The notes below the pieces were generated by a model that ran no database searches, was not told where the DNA came from, and saw only the letters and a list, made by a program, of their open reading frames with translations. 23,171 nucleotides of DNA. Origin: Planctomycetota bacterium (lineage in GTDB: Bacteria; Planctomycetota; UBA8742; SKZP01; JAIOTL01). Below, piece by piece: positions 13,949-23,161 of this stretch; positions within the stretch are counted from its first letter, which is position 1; the number at the start of each line of letters is the position of its first letter. The position numbers and the translations under genes were made by a program. Location of the stretch: NCBI GenBank assembly GCA_021106775.1, contig JAIOTL010000286.1:1-23171 (forward strand), given 5' to 3'.

Positions 13949-15253
13949 TTAGACCACCTCTTTCGATTCCGAGGATGATTTTATCTTTAACAGGAAAGTT
14001 TTAATGTATTTTTTATAAATCGTGGGTGAAAATATCCCAGCAACTGCGAGCACAAAAATGATGAATGTTGTAATCGGGATAATTATCCACAAAATGTTCA
14101 GAATCAGAAGGACAAGGCTGATTGGCACAAGACCCTTCCAGCAGCTTTCAACCACGTGGTCGATGCGAATTCTTGGCAGAGTAAAGCGAACCCACATCAT
14201 GCCCATGACAAGCAGAACCCCTTTTGTTACAACGACCATAAAACCTATTAGATGCCCCAGAAGCTGAGCCCAGAACCCGTTGCCAGCTGCCAATAATCCC
14301 GTATTTATCGCTCCCTGAACGTACGGAATGCCGATGTCCCAACCGCCGAGAAACAAAACCGCAGCAAAAATCGACAAAATAAACATCTCAGCATATTCAG
14401 CGAGGAAGAAATAAGCCCAGCGCATACCTGAATATTCCGTCATAAAACCAGCTACGAGTTCAGATTCAGACTCCGGCAGGTCAAACGGCGAGCGCTTTGT
14501 AGCAGCAAGCACCGTAGCGAAAAATCCGATAAAACCAACGAACATCATCGGACTTTTGAACATGTTCCATGACAGGAAACCTAGTGTTGTGCTGCCTTCC
14601 GGGAACAGAAACCAGCCAGTGGTTTGCTGGCTCACAATATCAAACATGCTCATGCTGCCCGCATATGCAACAATCATAACCGTGAATATACCCAGAGGTA
14701 CTTCGTATGAAATCATCTGTACTGCCTCGCGCATTGCACCAAGCAGAGAATATTTATTGTTTGAACCCCATCCCGCAAGAATCACACCCACAGTGCCAAG
14801 CGAAAGCGATGCTAACACGAAAAACACACCAATATTTAAGTCAGCCATGAAAAATCCGGTGCTAAGCGGTAAAGGTATAAATGCGATTATCACACCGATA
14901 AAAACGAGCATCGGCGCAAGTCCAAACAGAAACTTATCCGCAGCATTGGGGCGCGTATCTTCTTTTGTGAAAAGCTTCACGGCATCACATACCGTTTGAA
15001 AAATACCGTGCGGTCCCACATGCCATGGTCCCTTCCTCGCCTGAGCCCATGCAGATACTTTGCGCTCGAGGTAAATGGCAGCAAGGGCGTAAATCGCAAT
15101 GAAAATTAGATATAATACCAGCCCGAAAACAAATACAATTGCGCAGAATAAAAACCAGTACAACCAGACATCCGTTCCCTGACTTACACCAAGCCAGTTT
15201 ACGATTGAATTAATAAGTTCGTTGCCGTTTGAAACGCTACCGAGCATTAACAT
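13949..15253 (-). CDS. nuoH: NADH-quinone oxidoreductase subunit H (quinone-site membrane subunit)
   Basis: A polytopic inner-membrane subunit that, with NuoB, D and I, forms the quinone chamber of complex I. Family blocks: YLERKVSAWAQARKGPWHVGPHG near 65-87, DAVKLFTKEDTRPNAADK, ESESELVAGFMTEYSGMRWA, FFLAEYAEMF, and MMWVRFTLPRIRID near 350. I use the ATG at 15253 with GGAG six bases upstream (434 residues); a TTG at 15265 would add four. Most NuoH proteins are about 320-350 residues. Here the C-terminus continues after the RIRID block through hydrophobic stretches (LVLLILNILWIIIPITTFIIFVLAV) to a Lys/Ser-rich tail. The other complex I genes are absent from this locus. Confidence 0.93.
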   Translation of the reverse strand: MLMLGSVSNGNELINSIVNWLGVSQGTDVWLYWFLFCAIVFVFGLVLYLIFIAIYALAAIYLERKVSAWAQARKGPWHVGPHGIFQTVCDAVKLFTKEDTRPNAADKFLFGLAPMLVFIGVIIAFIPLPLSTGFFMADLNIGVFFVLASLSLGTVGVILAGWGSNNKYSLLGAMREAVQMISYEVPLGIFTVMIVAYAGSMSMFDIVSQQTTGWFLFPEGSTTLGFLSWNMFKSPMMFVGFIGFFATVLAATKRSPFDLPESESELVAGFMTEYSGMRWAYFFLAEYAEMFILSIFAAVLFLGGWDIGIPYVQGAINTGLLAAGNGFWAQLLGHLIGFMVVVTKGVLLVMGMMWVRFTLPRIRIDHVVESCWKGLVPISLVLLILNILWIIIPITTFIIFVLAVAGIFSPTIYKKYIKTFLLKIKSSSESKEVV

Positions 15254-15289
15254 TACAATCTCCAAGGATTTTCAACGCAGAATATCAAT

Positions 15290-15317
15290 ATAATAGCAAG
15301 CGTGCTGGTACTATCAA
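15290..15317 (-). promoter_or_regulatory. Sigma70-type promoter for nuoH-nuoI
   Basis: On the minus strand TTGATA (15317-15312) and TATTAT (15295-15290) are separated by 16 bases, which would start transcription near 15283 and leave a leader of about 30 bases before the nuoH ATG. It lies just after the ppdK terminator, so nuoHI can be expressed on its own. Confidence 0.62.
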
Positions 15318-15355
15318 GCAGCAATAATTTTTCCAATTTTTTCTGTAAATAATCC

Positions 15356-15385
15356 AAAAAAAATGCTCCGAATGAATCGGAGCAT
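15356..15385 (-). terminator. Rho-independent terminator of ppdK
   Basis: A perfect nine-pair hairpin, ATGCTCCGA (15363-15371) with TCGGAGCAT (15377-15385), loop of five bases. Read on the minus strand it is followed by eight T residues. It lies 20 bases after the ppdK stop. Confidence 0.92.
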
Positions 15386-15404
15386 GAATTTAATATTGAT
15401 GTAT

Positions 15405-18302
15405 TTACTTGTTCTTGATATTTGCCTGTGCTGCTGCCACCCACGCACCGGGAAGTCTTCTCGGTGAACAACTTACATAAAGTAAGCCGGTATTATGGAA
15501 AAATTCGATGCTGTCCGATTCTCCACCATGCTCGCCACAAATGCCGATTTCAAGCTCAGGCTTGGCGGATTTACCGTTTTGGAAGCCGAGTTCGACAAAT
15601 CTGCCGATGCCCTGTCTATCAAGCGATTCAAACGGTGAGACCACAAAAATTTCGGTATTCAGATAATCAGGGATAAACTTATCGGCATCATCTCTTGAAA
15701 GTCCGAAACCCATTTGCGTCATATCGTTTGTTCCAAAGCTGAAAAAGTCGGCATATTCAGCAATTTGATCCGCAATCAAAGCTGCCCTCGGAATTTCTAT
15801 CATCGTTCCGATTTTGTAATCCACAGTTATCCCAAGCTTCGCAAACACCTGTTTTGCACATTTTTCAATCATCTCACGAATTATTCGCAATTCAGATGGG
15901 TGTGAAACAAACGGCACCATAATTTCTGGATGCACCTGTACGCCCTTTTTCGCAACTTCACAAGCGGCAGTGATGATTGCTTCCGCCTGCATCTGATAGA
16001 TTTCCGGGAACGTGATACCAAGCCTGCATCCGCGATGACCGAGCATTGGGTTTGTTTCTTCGAGAGTTGAAATTTGTGCTTTCAGGTCATTTTCAGAAAT
16101 ATGAAGCTTCGTTGCTGTGTCTTCGATTTCTTTAGCATCTTTGGGCAGAAATTCGTGCAAAGGCGGGTCGAGAAGTCTGATGATAACAGGTCTGTGTTCC
16201 ATAATCTTGAAAATCGAATGAAAATCGCTGGTTTGCATTTCTTTCAAACGCTGAATCGGCGCGATGAAATGCCTTGACATATCTTTGAGTTCGATTTTAA
16301 GCTGATTTAGTTTCTCTTCTTCAGCCTTCGATTTCACTTTCCTGCTTGAGTAGTCGTCTATCTGCTCATTAATTTTCTTGTACTGAGTTGCGAACAGAAT
16401 AACTTCGCGAATGCTCATAATGCGTGATTCCTCGAAGAACATATGTTCGGTTCTGCAAAGTCCGATACCCTCTGCGTTGAATGCGACTGAGACCGCTGCT
16501 GTGTCTTCGGTGTCAGCATTGGCATAAATGCGAAGTTTGCGATATTTTTGTGCCCAGTTCATTATTTTCATAAAGTATGGATAGAAATCGCTATCAGAAG
16601 GTTTAATTGTCTTGCTGATAAGAACCTGCTCGATTTCCGAGCGTAAAGGTGGAATCATACCTGAATAAATTTTGCCTGTTGTGCCGTCAAGCGAGATAAA
16701 ATCGCAATCATGAAGCTCAAGATCGCCAATGCGTAGGATTTTTTTCTCCTCATCGATTTTCAAATCCCGACATCCTACGACACAGGGTTTTCCTTCACCG
16801 CGTGCAACAACAGCAGCATGAGAAGTTTTACCGCCGCGTGCCGTCAAGATTCCTTCTGCTTTGAACATGCCTGCAACATCTTCAGCACTTGTCTCACCAC
16901 GCACGAGAATAACAGGTTTTTTCATGGGTTTGCCGTGTTCGTCGAATTTTCCCACCCATATTTCCTGCGAACGTTCAACCGCTTCTTCAGCGGAGAATGC
17001 GATATAACCTGTTGCTGCTCCTGGACTTGCTTCAATACCCTTTGTCAAAAGCTTTACAGTCTGTACATCGCAGTTGCCATTGGGAGTTTCTTCATTTTCA
17101 GGTGTCCAACCTTCAGCAGTTTCAGCCTGGACAAGCACATCATGGTTAAAAACAGGTGCAAGAATCTGCTGCATATCGTTTGCAGGAAGTCTCATTATCG
17201 CTTCATCAGTTGTTATCAAACCTTCCTGAACCATTTCAACCGCAATTCTTATCGCAGCAAATGCCGTTCGTTTCCCTCGTCTGGTCTGCAAAATATACAA
17301 ATCTTCGTCCTGAAATGTAAATTCGATGTCCTGCATGTCTTCGTAATGTTCCTCAAGCTTTGTCATCGCTTCCATTAACTCATCGAACAGAGCGGGTCGT
17401 AAATCCTTGAGATAATCGAGATGATGTGGCGTGCGGATTCCTGCAACAATGTCTTCACCCTGCGCATTGAAGAGATATTCCGCCATGGGTTTCTTATCAC
17501 CAGTTGAGCCGTCACGGGTAAACGCAACGCCCGTACCGGATTGTTCACTTAAGTTGCCGAAAACCATCATCTGTACGTTAACCGCCGTCCCAAGAAGCCC
17601 TGTAATCCTGTTTTTCTTGCGATATTCTTTCGCGCGCTGATTGTTCCATGACTTGAAAACCGCTTCGACAGACTCAACAAGCTGGTCCCATGGTTTCTGC
17701 GGAAACTCTACCCCCAACGCTTTTTTGTAAATTTCTTTGTATTTTAAGGTAAGGGCTTTCATGTCGTTAGCATCAAGGTCGGTGTCAAGCTCAACACCCT
17801 TTTTCTCTTTAAGAGCTTCAAGAACTTTCTCGAAATTGTTTCTATCGATGTTTTTTACGACATTTCCGAACATTTCAACAAGGCGGCGATAACAATCCCA
17901 TGCCATTCTCGGGTTTTTCGACGATTCCGCCAGAGTAAGTACGCTAACATCGTTCAAACCAAGATTTAGGATTGTGTCCATCATTCCCGGCATTGAAACC
18001 GCTGAGCCTGAACGCACAGAAACGAGCAAAGGTTTTTTATCCTTGCCAAAACGCTGACCCGTTGCTTTCTCCAGCCTTAAAATTCCATCTTTAATCTGTT
18101 CGTTAAGACCTTCAGGCATTTGCTGATTATTTTCAAAGTATGATTTACAGGTTTGTGTGGTGATTGTGAATCCGGGAGGTACTGGCAAGCCTATGTTGCA
18201 CATCTCCGCAAGATTCGCACCTTTTCCACCAAGAAGCGGTACCATCGATGCATTACTTTCGTTAATATTCTTCCCGAAATTGTAAACGTATTTTTCAATC
18301 AT
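15405..18302 (-). CDS. ppdK: Pyruvate, phosphate dikinase
   Basis: Interconverts pyruvate + ATP + phosphate with PEP + AMP + pyrophosphate in the cytosol; in anaerobes it often serves glycolysis or gluconeogenesis with PPi. The domain order is complete over 965 residues: an ATP-grasp nucleotide domain starting GGKGANLAEM (25-34) with VSVRSGSAVSMPGMMDT at 94-110, the swivelling phosphohistidine domain with GGKTSHAAVVAR at 490-501 (His495), and the PEP/pyruvate barrel with GIGLCRTEHMF at 612-622 and the catalytic Cys922 in GICGEHGGE. Family length is usually about 875-900, and a charged linker at about 640-685 explains part of the excess. I choose the ATG at 18302 (GAGAGGAACAAC upstream) over a TTG at 18323. 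Confidence 0.97.
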   Translation of the reverse strand: MIEKYVYNFGKNINESNASMVPLLGGKGANLAEMCNIGLPVPPGFTITTQTCKSYFENNQQMPEGLNEQIKDGILRLEKATGQRFGKDKKPLLVSVRSGSAVSMPGMMDTILNLGLNDVSVLTLAESSKNPRMAWDCYRRLVEMFGNVVKNIDRNNFEKVLEALKEKKGVELDTDLDANDMKALTLKYKEIYKKALGVEFPQKPWDQLVESVEAVFKSWNNQRAKEYRKKNRITGLLGTAVNVQMMVFGNLSEQSGTGVAFTRDGSTGDKKPMAEYLFNAQGEDIVAGIRTPHHLDYLKDLRPALFDELMEAMTKLEEHYEDMQDIEFTFQDEDLYILQTRRGKRTAFAAIRIAVEMVQEGLITTDEAIMRLPANDMQQILAPVFNHDVLVQAETAEGWTPENEETPNGNCDVQTVKLLTKGIEASPGAATGYIAFSAEEAVERSQEIWVGKFDEHGKPMKKPVILVRGETSAEDVAGMFKAEGILTARGGKTSHAAVVARGEGKPCVVGCRDLKIDEEKKILRIGDLELHDCDFISLDGTTGKIYSGMIPPLRSEIEQVLISKTIKPSDSDFYPYFMKIMNWAQKYRKLRIYANADTEDTAAVSVAFNAEGIGLCRTEHMFFEESRIMSIREVILFATQYKKINEQIDDYSSRKVKSKAEEEKLNQLKIELKDMSRHFIAPIQRLKEMQTSDFHSIFKIMEHRPVIIRLLDPPLHEFLPKDAKEIEDTATKLHISENDLKAQISTLEETNPMLGHRGCRLGITFPEIYQMQAEAIITAACEVAKKGVQVHPEIMVPFVSHPSELRIIREMIEKCAKQVFAKLGITVDYKIGTMIEIPRAALIADQIAEYADFFSFGTNDMTQMGFGLSRDDADKFIPDYLNTEIFVVSPFESLDRQGIGRFVELGFQNGKSAKPELEIGICGEHGGESDSIEFFHNTGLLYVSCSPRRLPGAWVAAAQANIKNK

Positions 18303-18487
18303 GTTGTTCCTCTCATATGACAATAAACTTTGCCATTGTATTGTTTAAAAAGTCAAAATCAATGCTGAGTAAAATAATTTAAGAGGGTTTCAGATTAAAA
18401 TTTCCATATTTGCATGGTTTTTTGCAAAATGAACAATAATGTGTATAAAAGCACAATTGCACAATTTATTGAAAATTAAGGACATCA

Positions 18488-19210
18488 ATGAAAGTTTTCC
18501 TGCTGAGTGATTTGCATCTGGGTCGTGATATGACGAAGTTCGGCAATATTTGGGTTCGGCACACCGAGCAAATTGAGACAAACTGGAACATTAAAGTTAC
18601 TGAAGAGGATATGGTGCTGATTCCTGGGGATTTGAGCTGGAGCAGAAAGCTTGAGACATTCAGCACAGACCTTGAGTTTTTACAGCAGCTTCCAGGCAAA
18701 AAGATTATTTGCAGAGGAAATCATGATTGGTGGTGGCAGAATTTCTCGAAAGTGCAAAAATTTCTGCCTGAAGAAATTATCCCGATAAATTATTCTAACC
18801 CTATTTTTTTTAATGGCATGATTATCGGTGGAGACAAGGGTTCGCTTGTTCCAGGTGATAAATATTTCAGTGAAATGAAACATCAGCGCAGTTTTGAAAA
18901 GAATGTTCCGCAGGTCAAGAAAGCGGTGCAGAATACGATTGAATTGAAGCGAAAACACGGCGCGGACGTGCAGCGAACGATATTTATGCTTCATTACGCA
19001 CCTGCCACATATTTCGGTAATATTAACGTTTACGCGGATATGATTTGTGAGTCGGGCGAGATTGATATTTGCGTTTATGGGCATCTTCACAGCGAAATCG
19101 AGTGGGAAAATACGCTTAAAGGATTTCATAACGGCGTGATGTTTTATCTGGGTTCAAGCGATTATCTGGGTTTCACACCCGAATTGATAATTGACACTGC
19201 GAATTTTTAA
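18488..19210 (+). CDS. Calcineurin-like metallophosphoesterase
   Basis: A 240-residue cytosolic metallophosphoesterase with every metal-ligand block: SDLHLG (7-12, Asp8 and His10), PGDLSW (46-51, Asp48), RGNHDWWW (76-83, Asn78, His79), MLHYAP (167-172, His169) and YGHLH (197-201, His199, His201). These hold a two-metal site for phosphomonoester or diester hydrolysis; the substrate is not evident. The WW(W) after GNHD and the final LGSSDYLGFTPELI are features of a distinct subgroup of predicted phosphohydrolases. The ATG at 18488 follows TTAAGGACATCA, a good Shine-Dalgarno. It is divergent from ppdK, and its stop overlaps the stop of the convergent kinase gene by three bases. Confidence 0.93.
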   Translation: MKVFLLSDLHLGRDMTKFGNIWVRHTEQIETNWNIKVTEEDMVLIPGDLSWSRKLETFSTDLEFLQQLPGKKIICRGNHDWWWQNFSKVQKFLPEEIIPINYSNPIFFNGMIIGGDKGSLVPGDKYFSEMKHQRSFEKNVPQVKKAVQNTIELKRKHGADVQRTIFMLHYAPATYFGNINVYADMICESGEIDICVYGHLHSEIEWENTLKGFHNGVMFYLGSSDYLGFTPELIIDTANF

Positions 19211-21990
19211 TTGGATGTGTAAACAAGGCGGAAACCGATGTTTTCGCTGTGATAATTATGCGCAATCGGACTTAAATCCTTGAATTTTGCGACGCTTGAA
19301 GCGGAAGTTGCGAAAAGTTTTGGTTTATCTATCGGCGATTTTTGCGGAGTCTTCGAATCAACAATAAATTCCTGAATGCCTGTGTTCAAACCTTCGATGC
19401 CGAAAATGTTCGTATCAGCAAAAAAATGTATCGGCTTTTGTGCTAATCTGAAATATTTATTATCGCGATAACCCCAGATATAATGCCAGTTGTACGGATT
19501 CATGCGTTTATAATTTTGTGCTGACATCAGCGAATAATTACCTTTGCCAGCGTTTTTCTCGTTTAGCCAGCTTAAATACTGTGTAATATCCTCGTAATTT
19601 ATGCCAGTAACCGGATTCGATTCAGCATCTGCAATTATCGAAACGACAGTTTTCGTCTTTTCATCGTATTTTACAGTTGGTGTGTTGTCATCAAGCCTGG
19701 GCAGAAGTTTATCTAGGGTTAAGAACAAATTCTTTGGGTTTTTACGGTCGTTGAGAAATTTCAAATATTCGCAAAGTAAAACATGCGATTTTGCGATATA
19801 AAAAGGTGAAATTGTCTGTGTTTTGTTGCTTTCGCCGATTTTCATACACGGCACAAACGCAAAATCATTCGAGAAATTCTCATCGAGAATAACAAGATTT
19901 ATTTGATATTTGTCTAGTTGAGTGACTGAAAAGCCGAAAAACACAGGCTCACGCAGGAAATGAACCTTTACACTGAGTAGGTAATCGCCTTGCTGCATTG
20001 TTAACTCACGATTTAGCTTAATCTCGTTGAAAACAATGCCGCTTTTATTCCAGAAATCTACAATCTCATGAATTGTTGAGTAAGTCATATCCTGGCGAAG
20101 TTTCAAGTGCTTGATGTCGGTTTTATGTTTGTAAGGAACAGGTATTATTCGAGTATAATTGTGGTATTTGCTGCCACTTTCAAAGCGGAATAATTTCACA
20201 TTTGCTTCGTGAATTTTCACATTGTCAGCAGTTGTGATATTGAAGGTTATCTGTGCTTTTGTTGGTTTTTTCTGTGCGATTCGAAGCAAATATTCTGACA
20301 TTTTCTTTTCAGAATCTATCATTTTCAATTGAGTAATAGAGCCGTCAAATTTTTGCCGAAGTTCATTGAGCAGTAATCGAGCCTTTGCAAATTCGATTCT
20401 TTCAGAATTATTTGAGTAGTTGTCAAAATGTTTAGAATAAGTTTGCAGGTCAACAAAACTCTTGTACTGACTGCGTAGATAATAATCCTTTTTATCGAGT
20501 AATTCCCAGTAAAAGCCGGTTGCAGGCAGTCCGAAAGCATTAAAATCATCAAAATTAGCAAGCATGCGGTCAGTTTTTTTAATCTCAGCGTCAAAATTCT
20601 TGATTTTACTCACAATATCCGCAATTTCCGATTTTATTTGAGATGTATCTATTTCCAATAATTGAGGGGGTACATTGAGATTGTCAATTATATCAGGGGC
20701 AAGTCTGGTCTTCTCAAAATGTTGTTTGAGAACAATAAACACTACAAAACCTGCGATAATTGCCGAAACTAGTGACCATGCGAAAACAATCTTGTTGCGT
20801 TTCCAGAATTTTCGGGACAAATCAAAAACTGTGTAAGAAATTGCACCAATCGGCTTGTTTTCAAGAAATGCCTGGATTTCATCCTTAAGCTGTTTCACCG
20901 TCTGGAATCTATTTGCTTTATGATGCGCCATTGCCTTAAGTACAATAGTTTCAAGCTCTTTCGGAATGTTCTCGTTAACTGCAGTTGGATTACGTAAATC
21001 ACCTTTTGCTACTTTTTCGATGATTTCCGGCAATGTTCCGATGAAAGGAGGGAAATACGTGAGAATGTGGTACAAAATCGCACCTAGAGAGTAAATATCG
21101 CTTCGGGCATCGATGTTTTCAATGTCTCCAAGTGCCTGTTCCGGGGGCATAAAGGCAGGCGTGCCAGCAACAGTGCCAAAGCGAGTTTCATAAGCATACT
21201 TTGTTTTATTTCGTGATTTGTATGGAGTTTCAGAATTTTTCGTAATTTCGTGAGTTTCATCTTTGCGATGTATGCTTTTTGTGTTTTGGAACTTTCGACT
21301 TAGTTTCCGGGGTTTAACAATCTTGGCAAGCCCCCAATCCATGAGCAAAACTTCGCCGAACTCTCCAACCATAATATTATGCGGCTTCAGGTCTCGGTGA
21401 ATCACGTCTTTTGAATGGGCTAGCGAAACAGCATCACAGATTTTCATGAAAATTTCAAGCAAACGCTGTTGGTTAAATCCTTTGTAATGCTTGGTTTTTC
21501 GAAGATTTTCAAGGATGCTGCCCAAATTTTCACCCTTTACAAGTTTCATCGAGAAATAAATGTTGTTGTTGTCATCAATTCCGACATCGTGCAAAGGTAG
21601 AATATTCGGATGCTCAAGCTGACCCGTTATCTGCATTTCATTAAGAGCTCGTTTGAAATTTACGGGATTGGACTTATCAAGTCTAATTGATTTTACCGCG
21701 ATGGTTCTGCCAATATCCCTGTCAAGTACCCGATAAACATGGCTCATGCCACCTTGACCTATCTGGTTCAATACAGTAAATCTCTGCTTTTCATTTTCTT
21801 CAGGAATACTTTCGATTGTTTTTGTCAAACCGCTTGGTAGTCGTACTCCTTTTTCCTCCATTTCGTGCAGGATTGACTCTTTTTGTGGGAGTTTAATATC
21901 GGGTGGATGCATCAAGCTTGGAAACTGTGGAGTTGTTTCCGCATTTGAATCTGACTGTTTGTCAGCATCATCGGTATGATTATCACTCAT
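19207..21990 (-). CDS. Transmembrane Hanks-type Ser/Thr kinase with C-terminal FGE-sulfatase-like domain
   Basis: A 927-residue protein. After a polar N-terminus (1-70) comes a full kinase domain: glycine loop IGQGGMSHV (77-85), ATP lysine K100 in AVKSI, E118, HRDLKPHN (198-205, catalytic Asp200), metal Asp218 in DWG (a DFG variant), then GTPAFMPPEQ (276-285) as the APE region. A basic, Ser/Thr-rich insertion of about 45 residues (225-270) lengthens the activation loop. One membrane helix is at about 400-421. An outside region (430-700) of helical character leads to an FGE-sulfatase/SUMF1-like domain (about 709-924): SPFYIAKSHVLLCEYLKFLN, PVTGINYEDITQYLSWLN and the final IGFRLV. The FGE part lacks the conserved cysteine pair and is probably a binding module. 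The ATG follows TTGAGGACAC. Confidence 0.93.
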   Translation of the reverse strand: MSDNHTDDADKQSDSNAETTPQFPSLMHPPDIKLPQKESILHEMEEKGVRLPSGLTKTIESIPEENEKQRFTVLNQIGQGGMSHVYRVLDRDIGRTIAVKSIRLDKSNPVNFKRALNEMQITGQLEHPNILPLHDVGIDDNNNIYFSMKLVKGENLGSILENLRKTKHYKGFNQQRLLEIFMKICDAVSLAHSKDVIHRDLKPHNIMVGEFGEVLLMDWGLAKIVKPRKLSRKFQNTKSIHRKDETHEITKNSETPYKSRNKTKYAYETRFGTVAGTPAFMPPEQALGDIENIDARSDIYSLGAILYHILTYFPPFIGTLPEIIEKVAKGDLRNPTAVNENIPKELETIVLKAMAHHKANRFQTVKQLKDEIQAFLENKPIGAISYTVFDLSRKFWKRNKIVFAWSLVSAIIAGFVVFIVLKQHFEKTRLAPDIIDNLNVPPQLLEIDTSQIKSEIADIVSKIKNFDAEIKKTDRMLANFDDFNAFGLPATGFYWELLDKKDYYLRSQYKSFVDLQTYSKHFDNYSNNSERIEFAKARLLLNELRQKFDGSITQLKMIDSEKKMSEYLLRIAQKKPTKAQITFNITTADNVKIHEANVKLFRFESGSKYHNYTRIIPVPYKHKTDIKHLKLRQDMTYSTIHEIVDFWNKSGIVFNEIKLNRELTMQQGDYLLSVKVHFLREPVFFGFSVTQLDKYQINLVILDENFSNDFAFVPCMKIGESNKTQTISPFYIAKSHVLLCEYLKFLNDRKNPKNLFLTLDKLLPRLDDNTPTVKYDEKTKTVVSIIADAESNPVTGINYEDITQYLSWLNEKNAGKGNYSLMSAQNYKRMNPYNWHYIWGYRDNKYFRLAQKPIHFFADTNIFGIEGLNTGIQEFIVDSKTPQKSPIDKPKLFATSASSVAKFKDLSPIAHNYHSENIGFRLVYTSN

Positions 21991-22405
21991 GTGTCCTCAA
22001 CAAGTTCAGATACATTATTTTAAACGTCTCATATTAAAAACATCACAATTATACACGCTTTTCTCAAGTTTAACGAGCTGGCATGAAATAATTTTAAAAC
22101 AATTATAGTAAATAAAGAAATTCAGAAAAAACTGATTTTATAAATCGATTTGAACAATTTTGTATTGCGAGTTATTAACATAATGATATTTTAGTCCAAC
22201 ATCTTTGATAATTAGACAAAAAAAGAATATAAAAACGTGAATACAATCCTTTTTTATCGAAATTTAGTTGAATCCGTTGAAAGAGTATATTATATTTTAC
22301 CGCTTGTTCATTTTTTGAATTGGTGTTCATTTTATGAAAAATCGTTCAATTTGCATTTTTACGAAACTTTGAACATAAACTTGAGTACTTTTAAAATATA
22401 CGTCT
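21991..22405. other. AT-rich divergent intergenic region
   Basis: About 415 bases separate the kinase (minus) and the DUF2225-like gene (plus). The side nearest the kinase holds a TATAAT box on the minus strand (22053-22048) without a good -35. The plus-strand promoter is described separately. I see no palindromic repeat of the kind common left of 13372, and no RNA gene. A 65-codon frame at 22237-22434 has no coding character and overlaps the next gene. Confidence 0.6.
22205..22233 (+). promoter_or_regulatory. Sigma70-type promoter upstream of the DUF2225-like gene
   Basis: TTGATA (22205-22210) and TATAAA (22228-22233) are 17 bases apart, five of six matches to each consensus box. Initiation near 22240 would give an AT-rich leader of about 165 bases before the ATG at 22406. 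Confidence 0.55.
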
Positions 22406-23041
22406 ATGACCACAATAAACGAACGACAAATTAAATGCCCGTATTGCAACAATTATATCAATATTGTTGAGGTTACATCATTTTCAGTTGCTGAAAAGGA
22501 ATCAGATTTTTTCCCACACTATCTTGGGGTAAATCCCCTGCCGATACTCGTGGAAACTTGTCCAAACTGCAAATTTACGGATTATACAACAAATTTTGAG
22601 AAAACAATTTCTGACCGAGAAAGAGAGAAAATCAGCAAGGTTTTGAAAAAAATGAAGTACAATCCAGAAATTTCTGGTGCTGAGAAATATCGAAATCTTG
22701 CATTGTGCAGCATTGCAAGAGAAAAAAGCTCGATTGAGATAGGCGATTGCTATCTTAAATCCGCATGGTGCGACAGACTTGATGAAAACAGCGAAGACGA
22801 GATTCGAGCACTGAGAAAAGCGGTAAATTATTTCGAAATCGGATTAAAATCCAACGAGATAAGTGGAACAGAAGAACTCGTTGTAAGATATTTGGCTGGA
22901 GAAATTTACAGAAGGTTCGATGATATGGAAAAAGCCAAAAGTTATTGGCAAGATTTGCATAACGAACTTACTTTGATTGAGAAAGATGACAGTTGGCTAA
23001 CAAGCTTGGTTGAAGCAGGTTTACGAAAATTGAAAGATTAA
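22406..23041 (+). CDS. DUF2225-like zinc-ribbon protein
   Basis: A 211-residue cytosolic protein of the DUF2225 type, function unknown in the family. Two CPxC knuckles, C11-C14 (KCPYC) and C52-C55 (TCPNC), likely bind one zinc. Between them is SFSVAEKESDFFPHYLGVNPLPILVE, the family pattern linking the two knuckles. The C-terminal half (about 85-211) is helical, with a tetratricopeptide-like pair: LRKAVNYFEIGLKS and LAGEIYRRFDDMEKAKSYW. No Shine-Dalgarno is visible before the ATG (AAAATATACGTCT), which is odd beside its neighbours; the start is set by the first CPYC block needing only a short lead. Confidence 0.82.
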   Translation: MTTINERQIKCPYCNNYINIVEVTSFSVAEKESDFFPHYLGVNPLPILVETCPNCKFTDYTTNFEKTISDREREKISKVLKKMKYNPEISGAEKYRNLALCSIAREKSSIEIGDCYLKSAWCDRLDENSEDEIRALRKAVNYFEIGLKSNEISGTEELVVRYLAGEIYRRFDDMEKAKSYWQDLHNELTLIEKDDSWLTSLVEAGLRKLKD

Positions 23042-23155
23042 TCTAAGCAGATATTTATAAAGGGAGATTAAGTTAATTTATACACGGTAAAAAAACATTT
23101 GATACTTTTACCCATAATTATATAGTAATTTAATCTCAGATTATTTTTGAGAAAC

Positions 23156-23161
23156 AAGGAG
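23156..23161 (+). promoter_or_regulatory. Ribosome binding site of a gene beyond the right edge
   Basis: AAGGAG lies ten bases from the window end after a non-coding AT-rich stretch (23042-23155), so a plus-strand gene very probably starts at or just after base 23172. Confidence 0.55.

Noticed and set aside
16818..17378. Plus-strand frame of 186 codons inside ppdK
   Set aside because: It is antisense to a complete, conserved ppdK and has no recognisable domain.
22237..22434. 65-codon frame before the DUF2225-like gene
   Set aside because: It starts at GTG without a Shine-Dalgarno at the predicted transcription start, reads as low-complexity AT-rich sequence and overlaps the next gene.
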